Origin: Oligoflexales bacterium
GTDB taxonomy: Bacteria; Bdellovibrionota_B; Oligoflexia; Oligoflexales; RGVZ01
Length of the DNA: 39,457 bases
Reading direction: 5' to 3'
NCBI GenBank assembly: GCA_947476525.1
Contig: CANJQY010000006.1
Coordinates: forward strand, 1 to 39,457
Position 1 is the stretch's first letter, and every line of letters starts with the position of its first letter. Position numbers and translations under genes: made by a program. Positions 16,213 through 24,500 of the stretch are shown here, one piece after another. The notes under the pieces were generated by a model. It saw nothing but the letters and a program-made list of their open reading frames with translations, was not told the DNA's origin and made no database searches.

Positions 16213-16853
16213 ATCAAGAAATCTTAGACACACTGGCAAGGGAAGGCTACTTCCATTTAACAGGAAATTACTCGCAAAGCGGCTATAATGAAGTTTGTAA
16301 GGCTTTGGGCTATCTGATTTCTCGTCTTGAAGTCCGCCTTGATAAAAGTAAACGACAATTGGTTTTCAAGGCCGAACCTATTGGCTTACACAATGACAGT
16401 CCAGATGTTGATGTCATCGCTTGGTATTGCGTAACCGCAGATCAAGATCAAGGCCAAGGCGCAACGGATTTCATCGATACCATAGATCTTGAACTCCGCC
16501 TTTCAAAAGAAGACCAGGTGGTTCTTTGTGGTTTAAAATTGCACCGCCGTATTCGAGATACTGAGACCTTCGTTTCAAGTGCGGTCCTTGAGAGGGTAGG
16601 TGGGCACTACAAAGTATTTTTTGCGCCTTGGCTGTTGCGCCCGGGGTACTCAGCAGAAGAACAGTCCGCATTGGATAATTTGCGTAACTATTTTGATAGC
16701 CAACCAAAGAAAAGCATCCGGATGAATCCAGGCGAGATTGTGATTGTAGACAATCACCGCATCCTCCACGGCCGATCGTCGATTTCTGAAGAAAGTCAAA
16801 GGCATTTAACAAGAACATGGATCAAATCCCCTTGTTCCAAAGAAGCGAGGTAA
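16209..16853 (+). CDS. TauD-like Fe(II)/2-oxoglutarate oxygenase B
   Basis: The 214-residue product is a paralogue of the preceding oxygenase with the same architecture. The triad is His61-Asn62-Asp63 (LHNDSPD) with His187 in DNHRILHGRSS, and the distal RHLTRTWIK has the expected basic residue. Both proteins share the FAPWL segment and the RxxPGE(I/M)xxxDNHRxLHGR end, but the N-terminal halves are diverged, so the two probably act on different positions or substrates. The start could be 16200 or 16209. I prefer 16209, which gives an ATGA overlap like the other junction and leaves AAAGGG at a workable distance. The stop lies three bases before the exporter start. Confidence 0.85.
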   Translation: MNQEILDTLAREGYFHLTGNYSQSGYNEVCKALGYLISRLEVRLDKSKRQLVFKAEPIGLHNDSPDVDVIAWYCVTADQDQGQGATDFIDTIDLELRLSKEDQVVLCGLKLHRRIRDTETFVSSAVLERVGGHYKVFFAPWLLRPGYSAEEQSALDNLRNYFDSQPKKSIRMNPGEIVIVDNHRILHGRSSISEESQRHLTRTWIKSPCSKEAR

Positions 16854-16856
16854 ATT

Positions 16857-18164
16857 ATGAATTGGCGCGCATTTTTTTCGGTTTTAACTCCGATACTTCT
16901 CACGTTTATCAGCGGTCGTTTGATTCAACAAACAGATATTTTGATGCTTTCTTCCTTAGGCGTAGCCGCGCGCGCAGCCCTTGTCATACCAACAAACATC
17001 ATGCTTTTGGATGCCATTTTTGGCTTTGCGATGGCGCCCGTTATTTCGGTGCATTTAGGCAGATTTCGCGACGATAAGAATTTAGACTTCGAAGTAAAAC
17101 GCTGCCTAAGGTTTTGCGCCAGTTGCAGCTTGATTTTAGTGTTGCTTGGCCTTCTGCTTTATCCATTCCTTGTTAAAATGACGGCGACCAACGTTGAAGT
17201 CCTCGCCTTGGCAAAAGATGCAACGTTTTGGTTGACACTTGCGATTCCGGGTCGTTTGATCCAGTTTGGCGCGGCCATGGCTTTGCACGGACTTGGTCGC
17301 GGCAAAGAATTAATTAAATGGTCGTTACTTGCAGTGACTTTGAACGCGCTCCTAAACTGGATACTCATTTTTGGTTTCAACCTTGGTTTCAAAGGCTCTT
17401 ACATAAGTACTTTCGCTGTCACGTGGTTGTCTTTGGGTTGGACCTTACTTCTTCTTGGAAAATCCTATTTTGGTTTTTATCTTTTCAATCCGCCAGATTG
17501 GGAATGGTCGCGTAGCTTTTTAAAACAAGTCCTCGCTGAATTTTCGCGGATTTGCTCTGGCCAAATGGCAGGCTTTGTTTCGCTTTTTCTTTATGGCTTA
17601 GGCTCTTTAGCAATGGAGAAGCTTAGTGTTTTCGGTGTTGCATGTGCTTTGGAAAATTTGATTTTTGTGCCTTTTTTGGCGACCACGCGCGCATCAAGCA
17701 TCTACCTAGCTCGTCAAAATAATATCAAAGATCCAGCCGAAACACTAAAGCCAGTCAAACTATGGGGATTTGCACTTTGTTGCCTTATCGTCATCACGAT
17801 CTTGGTTTTCGCAGAACCGATCGGTAAAAATCTTTATCATTTAGATGGTGAAGCTCTGCGTTGGTGGAAAATCTATTCGATTTTCCTCGCGTTTCAATTG
17901 CCCGTTAGTTTTCTAAATACTTTATCCAAATCGATTTGGCAGTATCGCGCCAAATTCAATCTGGTTAGCCGCATCGACATCGTTTTGTGCTGGTTTGTTT
18001 TAATGCCCGTTTTATCGCTAGGAAGCTACTTCGACAACCCATGGTTAACATGGAGTGCGTACGGGCTTATGACCTTTGGTACCTGGGCTTGGTTGAGGAT
18101 CGCCGAGTTTCGTCTAAATCAGTCGCCGAAGACAAATTTAAGCGCGGCAGTTATAGCTGCTTAG
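16857..18164 (+). CDS. MATE-family efflux transporter
   Basis: The 435-residue protein has about twelve hydrophobic segments in two MatE-type halves. The first half contains RLIQQTDILMLSSLG and later IPTNIMLLDAIFGFAMAPV; the second has SGQMAGFVSLFLYGLGSLAMEKL. These are typical of MATE exporters, which extrude small molecules in exchange for Na+ or H+. AGCGAGG lies seven bases before the ATG, three bases after oxygenase B, so it is the last gene of the operon. Peptide or metallophore export by MATE proteins is known (methanobactin clusters carry one). By context it would export the mature product. Its 3' end overlaps the convergent acetyltransferase gene by 14 bases. Confidence 0.88.
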   Translation: MNWRAFFSVLTPILLTFISGRLIQQTDILMLSSLGVAARAALVIPTNIMLLDAIFGFAMAPVISVHLGRFRDDKNLDFEVKRCLRFCASCSLILVLLGLLLYPFLVKMTATNVEVLALAKDATFWLTLAIPGRLIQFGAAMALHGLGRGKELIKWSLLAVTLNALLNWILIFGFNLGFKGSYISTFAVTWLSLGWTLLLLGKSYFGFYLFNPPDWEWSRSFLKQVLAEFSRICSGQMAGFVSLFLYGLGSLAMEKLSVFGVACALENLIFVPFLATTRASSIYLARQNNIKDPAETLKPVKLWGFALCCLIVITILVFAEPIGKNLYHLDGEALRWWKIYSIFLAFQLPVSFLNTLSKSIWQYRAKFNLVSRIDIVLCWFVLMPVLSLGSYFDNPWLTWSAYGLMTFGTWAWLRIAEFRLNQSPKTNLSAAVIAA

Positions 18165-18702
18165 CAATCATATGCTCATCGTAATAAGTGCCATTGATTA
18201 AAAAAGAAGACCGACGAGTTCCCTCGATTAGAAAGCCAGATTTTTCATAAAGTCTAACACCGTGCGAGTTATCGACACGAACAGAAGCCTCGATTCTAGT
18301 TACGTCAACGCTGCCGGCAAAGGCAAACATTGTTTGCAGCATTTTTTGGCCTAGTCCTTGCCCCCAATAGGGTTTCAAAATCATCATAGCAAAATAACCG
18401 ACGTGCTTACACCAAGGATGGTTTCCTCTGGCTTTTCCAAACATCAGATGACCGATAAGTTCTGATTCATTAAACGCGCCAAGCAAAAATTCATCTCTCG
18501 ACGCTGCCGCTGCATTCCAACGCTCACTAATCTTAGCTTCTGGTGGGTTTGGCTCTCCAGGATAGCGAAGAGTGTAGTTACTATCGTCGGCGACCTGCGA
18601 AAAAAAACCGACAAATAGCGGCGCGTCGGTGCCATTAAGATTTCGAAGCGTTACGGGACGATCGTCTTTTAATTTAACCTCTTCTGTTCTCCACTCGGTC
18701 AT
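18151..18702 (-). CDS. GNAT-family N-acetyltransferase
   Basis: The 183-residue protein is a GCN5-related acetyltransferase of the RimJ/RimL-like kind. The acetyl-CoA motif is YWGQGLGQKM, after the MMILKP beta strand, and VRLYEKSGFLIEGTRRSSF is the usual C-terminal alpha/beta element. It would transfer acetyl from acetyl-CoA to an amine of a small molecule, peptide or protein. It is convergent with the MATE exporter and lies inside the repeat-bounded island, so it travelled with the peptide operon. It could tailor or detoxify the product, but that is only a contextual guess. GGGTGAAGG precedes the start. Confidence 0.88.
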   Translation of the reverse strand: MTEWRTEEVKLKDDRPVTLRNLNGTDAPLFVGFFSQVADDSNYTLRYPGEPNPPEAKISERWNAAAASRDEFLLGAFNESELIGHLMFGKARGNHPWCKHVGYFAMMILKPYWGQGLGQKMLQTMFAFAGSVDVTRIEASVRVDNSHGVRLYEKSGFLIEGTRRSSFLINGTYYDEHMIAKQL

Positions 18703-18792
18703 GCCTTCACCCTTATTGTAGTCAGGAAAAATAAAACTTTTTGTGATCGTAAGGCATCCAACCTGTGTTTACAAGTCTTGATCGTAAGGCAT

Positions 18793-19011
18793 TCACCGCA
18801 TGCTTGGGAGTATCGGGGAGATTAGGGGGCGCCCTGCTGCGCGGGAGCCACCTGAACGATATCGGACCTTTTTCTTTTCGAGAGTTTTCAAGAGGCCAAA
18901 AGTTAGCACCATCATGACTGCAGGCAACCAGTAAGCCACACCGAATCCCCAGACTGCTGCCATCTTTCCCATGACATAGTGCAAGGTGAACTGGAAGCCG
19001 ACGTGAGTGGC
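18793..19011 (-). pseudogene. Truncated C-terminal fragment of a membrane protein
   Basis: An open frame of 72 codons without its own credible start reads GFQFTLHYVMGKMAAVWGFG followed by a hydrophobic helix (AYWLPAVMMVLTFGLL) and a basic KTLEKKKVRYR tail. It looks like the last one or two membrane helices of a larger protein. The pattern with a WLP in the last helix recalls LptF/LptG-type permeases, but the identification is weak. Upstream it runs into the right 46-bp repeat and a stop codon, so the rest of the gene is missing. It is best read as debris carried at the right end of the island. A TTG at 18984 could start a 63-residue peptide, which I think is unlikely to be functional. Confidence 0.5.
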
Positions 19012-19028
19012 TCAACCTATAGATCGTA
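18983..19028 (+). repeat. 46-bp direct repeat, right copy (island boundary)
   Basis: This is identical to 14448-14493. Here the repeat is followed by the complete hairpin, ssb terminator and intact ssb, so the right copy probably represents the original 3' flank of the HD-GYP gene. It closes the inserted segment of about 4.5 kb. Confidence 0.97.
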
Positions 19029-19051
19029 TGTTACTTTCGTTACGATCTATA
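19018..19051. repeat. 11-bp perfect inverted repeat
   Basis: TATAGATCGTA (19018-19028) and TACGATCTATA (19041-19051) are perfect complements separated by a 12-base loop. The left arm ends exactly where the 46-bp direct repeat ends. It could act as a transcription-ending hairpin between convergent genes; no T-tract follows on the plus strand. Confidence 0.9.
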
Positions 19052-19054
19052 AAT

Positions 19055-19090
19055 CAAAAAACGTCCTGCCGAATATACCGGAAGGACGTC
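19055..19090 (-). terminator. Intrinsic terminator of ssb
   Basis: Read on the minus strand, ACGTCCTTCCG and CGGCAGGACGT form a stem with one mismatch around a six-to-seven-base loop, and TTTTTT follows. It lies about 70 bases after the ssb stop. It may also work on plus-strand transcripts, less strongly. Confidence 0.85.
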
Positions 19091-19161
19091 TTTATATTCC
19101 ACGGACAAATCCACAGACAAATCCACAGCCTTAAATCAGCGGCCGCAATCAGCCGCCAACA

Positions 19162-19689
19162 TCAAAACGGAATATCATCTAGACCAGAAGTTTCAGGTCC
19201 ACCGTAACCCATGGATCCAGATGAACTCATGGGCGTGCCAATGTCAAACTCCGGAATCGATGGAGAGGCTCCGTAGCCAGGAGCCGATTGCGTCGGGTTT
19301 GCGCGAGCGCCATAGCTAGGAGACTGTGTCGGCTGAGTGCCGTCACGCTGGCCTGGAGAGCTAAGGAACTGCACATTCTGTGCGACGATTTCTGTTTGGT
19401 AACGCTTCTGGCCGCTTTGCTTATCGTCCCAAGAACGAGTCTGTAGACGGCCTTCGACAAAAACGGTGCGGCCTTTCACAAGAAATTTAGCGCAATTTTC
19501 TGCTACCTTGCTCCAAACAACTACGCGATGCCACTCGGTCGTTTCTTGGCGCTGCCCGTCGGCGCCTGTCTTGTAGTCGGTTGTTGCCACATTGAAAGTC
19601 GCCACTGGTGTTTGATTTGCGGTGTATCGTAGTTCGGGGTCTTGTCCCAAGTTTCCGATTATCATCACACGGTTGAGTGAGCCTGCCAT
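19162..19689 (-). CDS. ssb: Single-stranded DNA-binding protein
   Basis: The 175-residue SSB coats single-stranded DNA during replication, repair and recombination. The OB-fold covers residues 1-108 (MAGSLNRVMIIGNLGQDPELR, then WHRVVVWSKVAE and VFVEGRLQTRSW). A Gly/Pro/Ser/Gln-rich linker follows, and the acidic tip DDIPF, which recruits partner proteins, ends it. I chose the ATG at 19689, with GGAGG six bases upstream; the frame stays open to 19767 but that extension is not SSB-like. Residues 89-135 are duplicated at 14494-14634 beyond the island. A strong terminator follows the gene. Confidence 0.97.
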   Translation of the reverse strand: MAGSLNRVMIIGNLGQDPELRYTANQTPVATFNVATTDYKTGADGQRQETTEWHRVVVWSKVAENCAKFLVKGRTVFVEGRLQTRSWDDKQSGQKRYQTEIVAQNVQFLSSPGQRDGTQPTQSPSYGARANPTQSAPGYGASPSIPEFDIGTPMSSSGSMGYGGPETSGLDDIPF

Positions 19690-19952
19690 ATTCAGCCTCC
19701 TTACATCTAAAAATTGTGTATAAAAATTACTATTGCATTCTCTTGGCACCAGTCTTAACTCAGTCACTTCAACGGTTACAACAAAAACCGTAGGTTTGCC
19801 TATAAATATCCTGGCCAGTCAGGACATCCGTCCGCAATGGCCTGTTTTTAATGGAAATTCACAAAAAATGGTTATTTTTTCGTACATTTGGGGCACAATG
19901 ATCACCGGCTGCGACTTTATTAAACATCCCGCTTGCCTTGAGGGCTTCAACT

Positions 19953-21479
19953 ATGCGTTCAATGAATTGGCTTTTGACATTCGCTGTTCCCCGAACTGCC
20001 GCTCTAACGGCCGCTTTTACGGGTGCTTTAACCATTGGAGCTGCGGGCTGCAAAAAGAAGGAAATTTTTCCTATCCTAGGAGACAAAGTCTCCAGTCCTA
20101 TTGATGTGGCGGTGGATGCTAGCGAACAATATTTTTATGCTCTCAATAGTGATTTCCCAAGAGACTACAATCAAGGATCACTCCTCGTCTTGACAATTGA
20201 TGGCGTAAAGGTCACCTCGATACCTGTTCCACGCCTTGGGAGCAGCCTCACCGTCGCAGGCAACACGCTTATCGTCACCATTTCACAATCCGATTCCTCG
20301 CCTCAACAAGTAATGCTATTTGATATTACCGATCCGAAAGCTCCTGTGCTCGCAAAAACATTTATACCGAGTGAATGTAATCCCATTAACGCAATCGCGA
20401 AGGCGTCGTATCGTTATTGGGTCGTATCATGCTCCAACGGATATATTTTTGCGGGAGATTTAGCCCCCACACTTTCCGAGTCCACCCTACAACATGTGCG
20501 CAGCTATCCTGGCCCGCGAAGGGCACTTCACCTGGATACCGCTAGAGACTTATTGATCGCCTTTCCAACAAACCTAGGAGGTCAATCCTGGGGAGATGCA
20601 CAACTAGAAGACACAAAATCCTATTACGACACTGCTCTTGATTCCGCTCTCGACCAAACAAACATAGCTCCAGAAGCTTCATCCAAATCAGGCACTATGA
20701 CTGAGATCCCCAACGAAATCCCCGACGATCTAGAAAAAACCTCGAGCTCTCGCACCAATAAAAATTCGCGAGGAATGTACCAGTTTGCCGTTTACGACCT
20801 GCAAAAGAGCCATGACGCCAATTGGGTAGAAATCAAACCGGTCGCCCCAGTCAGCTCGGCCTTTGAATTACACTGGATCTATTTCGGACTTTCCAATTTT
20901 GACGGTACGCCAGACATCGCCGAAACGGCTGCAAGTCTAACCACGCACTACTACCGCACAAATTTCTGGGAAGCAAAATCAGACCCCTCAGATGGTGACG
21001 TTTTTTACGTATCCCAACGCGGCTCTGCTGATCCCCATTACGGTGGATCTCTGCACGCAAACAGCATCATCAAAGTGCGCATTACTGGCGACCTTACCTC
21101 ATCCACCTTAACCACTGCGGAAACCCTGTCCTTTGAACGAATATACGGGTTCAAAGGCGAGTTGGATCCCTCGGGTCGCCACTTTCCAGGGGACTTCGAA
21201 ATTGCCACCGTCCAAGGTAAACCCTTACTCGTGGTCAACCATTTTAGAGATCTCGTCAATTGGCCAAAACAACCATTTTTCTCAATTGCCGCAAAAATAA
21301 TCGGCGAAAATCGCTGGTTTACTGAAAACACTAGTGTTTCCAGCCTTAAATCCTATAACCAACTTGCCCTAACATCCTCTGGAAGGGCGATGGCGAGCAA
21401 CTTCTATGGGAATTCATTAATTTTGTTGGACGTAACGCCTGGTGTTGGTATCATTGAAAAAACGAGCCAAATAAAATAG
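19953..21479 (+). CDS. Lipoprotein with beta-propeller-like repeats
   Basis: I do not recognise a named family for this 508-residue protein. It begins with a basic N-terminus and hydrophobic segment ending in an AAGC lipobox, so it is probably a lipoprotein anchored by its cysteine. The mature part repeats blades such as ISSPIDVAVDASEQYFYALN, SLTVAGNTLIVTIS and QQVMLFDITDPKAPVLAKT, the kind of beta strands seen in LVIVD/YVTN-type propellers. A Ser/Thr/Asn-rich insertion is at about 230-265. I start it at the ATG at 19953, because GAGGG lies eight bases upstream. The smc gene follows after about 95 bases. The 263 bases before it, shared with divergent ssb, should hold both promoters. Confidence 0.65.
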   Translation: MRSMNWLLTFAVPRTAALTAAFTGALTIGAAGCKKKEIFPILGDKVSSPIDVAVDASEQYFYALNSDFPRDYNQGSLLVLTIDGVKVTSIPVPRLGSSLTVAGNTLIVTISQSDSSPQQVMLFDITDPKAPVLAKTFIPSECNPINAIAKASYRYWVVSCSNGYIFAGDLAPTLSESTLQHVRSYPGPRRALHLDTARDLLIAFPTNLGGQSWGDAQLEDTKSYYDTALDSALDQTNIAPEASSKSGTMTEIPNEIPDDLEKTSSSRTNKNSRGMYQFAVYDLQKSHDANWVEIKPVAPVSSAFELHWIYFGLSNFDGTPDIAETAASLTTHYYRTNFWEAKSDPSDGDVFYVSQRGSADPHYGGSLHANSIIKVRITGDLTSSTLTTAETLSFERIYGFKGELDPSGRHFPGDFEIATVQGKPLLVVNHFRDLVNWPKQPFFSIAAKIIGENRWFTENTSVSSLKSYNQLALTSSGRAMASNFYGNSLILLDVTPGVGIIEKTSQIK

Positions 21480-21573
21480 GGCCGAACCGCTAGATCTGTT
21501 GTCATTCAAGGGCAACACCAAAACGAGCGCAGGCCTATCATTAGTGATGTTGGCCATTTCAGGAGAATATTGA

Positions 21574-24500
21574 ATGCACTTAAAGCGTCTTACCATTCAT
21601 GGATTCAAGTCCTTCGCCGATAAAGTCGTCCTTACCTTTGACAAGGGTATTACCGGAATCGTTGGGCCGAACGGCTCTGGAAAAAGCAACGTCATTGACT
21701 CCGTGCGCTGGGTTATGGGTGAACAAAATGCTAAAAATCTACGCGGCGAAAAAGCTCTTGATATTATTTTTGCAGGCTCCGACAAACGAAAGGCACTTGC
21801 TCTTGCAGAAGTCGCTTTGACGTTTGACAACACCGAAAACACAGGCATCTGCCCGCCCGAATATCGGCACGATGCTGAAATCACGTTAGGTCGACGTTTA
21901 TACGCAGACGGTGAGCGCGAGTATTTTATCAATCGCAGGGCCTGCCGCCTTAAAGATATTGTCCAGTTTTTCGCCTTAACTGGACTCGGTGGCCGAAGTT
22001 ATTCGATGATTCAACAGGGCCAAGTCGACCGAATTCTAAATGCAAAACCAGAAGACGTCCGCGAAATTCTTGAGGAGGCTGCCGGAACACTGATCTACAA
22101 ACACCGGAAAATTGAGGCTCAAAAGAAGCTCGAAGAAACAAGCCTCAATCTATCTCGCGTCGACGACATACTCAAAGAGGTGGAAAAACAGCAGTCGAGC
22201 CTCGAAGGTCAAGTGGAGAAGGCGAAGCTCTGGAAGGAACTCTCCGATGAGCTTCGCGAGCTCGAGCTGAAACTTTTCGCCCATAACTACCATTTCTTTA
22301 AGGACAAGCTCACGGCCATCGAAGGGCAAATGCTAGATGAACAAAATAAAGAAGTTCACACCATAGCCAATCTCGCGTCCTGGGAAGCTCGCAACGAAGA
22401 GCTTCAACAGATACTTGCCGAAGCAGACCCTGAGTTGGCCGTCCTCGGCGAGCAATTCACCGTCATAAGGGAAAGTATCGCACGCACAGAGTCTTTAATC
22501 GTCAACAGCCTGGCTCGCGTAACCAACAATGAAGGTCGCCTGAGTGCCATTGGCCAAGAACTGTCGGAAGAAAATCAGCATCTTAAGTCCCTTGAGGAGC
22601 AAGTCGAGCGTTGTGTGCGTGAATTATCTGCCTCTGAAAATCAGGCCGCCAGTTTGCGTGAAATGATTGAAGACTTTCAAAGCGAAGTCGACGCCGTCGA
22701 TGAATCTGCCAATGTATTCCGGTCGCGAGTGGCTGAATTTGACGACGAAATTAAGCATGTCGACCGCCTAATGGAAAATAATCGCTTGCGCCATGAATCT
22801 ATAAACCGAGAAGTGGAAAAGATTTGCGCTAGCCGCGCCTCGCAATCACAACGCATCGATTTGCTAGAGTCGGAAGCTCTGCTAGCCCTTGCCGCCGTCG
22901 GTAAATGGAATGAAAAAGCATCTGGTCAACAAGAAGGCCTAGACAAAGAAATTCGCGATAAGCATGACCGCGAGGGCATCTTGGCTCAAAGTTATGCTCA
23001 AATGAAAGACGCTCAAGTCATTCGAGACCAAGGAAAAGAGCAATACCATGGCACTAAAGCCCGCCTTTCCTCTCTCGAGGAGTTGGTAGCGGGTGCCACG
23101 GATGTTGCGGGTAGCTGGTCTACGTTATTGGAAAAAGAAGGTGATTTGTCCGACGTATCCCTAGGCCTCATTGCTCACCACATATCCTTTCGGGAGACGG
23201 CTCAAGACCTTCCCAAAAAAGTCCTCACTGCTTTTGAAAATTGGAGTGAGCGACTGGTCATGACGAACCCTGACCGCGTCTCGGATCTTGTCCGTATTTG
23301 TCAGCGTCACAATGTGGGTGGAATGCCGGTCCTACTTTTAAATCAATCGGACGTCCTCGACGCTGGACTAATTAATTCTTGGGCTGATAAATATGACGCT
23401 GAGCCGATGGCCCCGTTTCTCAACACGACAAAGGCAGCCCCCGAAATAAAAGCACTCGCTAGCCGGGTGTACTTGATGCAAGTTTTGCAAATTGATCGAA
23501 ATACGCTAGATAACATTCCAGAAGGATTAATTGTGTTCACCCCGCAAGGCCTACTAATTCATAGCATGAACGGCGGCACGGGAACTTTTTTCATTGCCGG
23601 CCTTGCTGCCGCAGGCATCCTCTCAAGAAAAGCCGAGCAGGAGGTACTCTCAAAACAATTAAAGGACTTAGAGCGTAACTTGGCAAAAAGTCAGTCGTCC
23701 ATTGACGAACTAGAATTGCGGATTAGCGAAAATCGTCAGATTGTTGGCGAGATCGATACCAAATTGCAGGGTCAAAATAAAGAGGTCCTTGGTGTCATGG
23801 CGGAGCTTCAGTCGGCTCGTCAAACCGCTGAAAATAAACAGGAATTGACCCAGCAAGCTCGCCACCAAGTACAAGCCTTAACCGACCAAGAACGTCAACA
23901 CCTTGAAGAACTCGAAACCTTATACGAATCAAGACAGTCCCTCGAAAAAGAACGCAGCGTAGCTCAAGAAGAATCCCGCCAATTGCGAGAAGAATATGCT
24001 GCGATCGACGAACGTCGCGAAGAAATCTCCCGCCAAAATCAGCAACGGCAACTCGACCTCGCCCGCGCCGAGACTCGGGCCGTACAATTTCGCGACAACC
24101 AAAAACTTTCACACGCACAGCTAGAGCTCGCACAAAACAAACTCACTCGACGTTACGAAGAACAGTCGCGACTGAATCTTGAAATTGAAGATTCCCGCGT
24201 GGCACACAAAAGTGCAGAAGCGGATATTGAAGGACTTTTGATTCGACGAGATGAACTTCAAGAAACAATTAATGAACGACGCGATGCAAATTCCGCAGTC
24301 CACGAAGAATTAAAGGTCGTCGATGCTCGACTTCGTGAATGCCGCGAGGGACAAACGCGACTTCAAAAAGTATTAAATGATAAAAATATCGAAGCTGAGC
24401 GGGTTCGCCTTGGGATCGAATCCTATTTGACACAAACCCTAGAAAAGTACCAACTAGACCTCGCCGGCTTACCGTTTATCAAAGACGATGACTTCAACCT

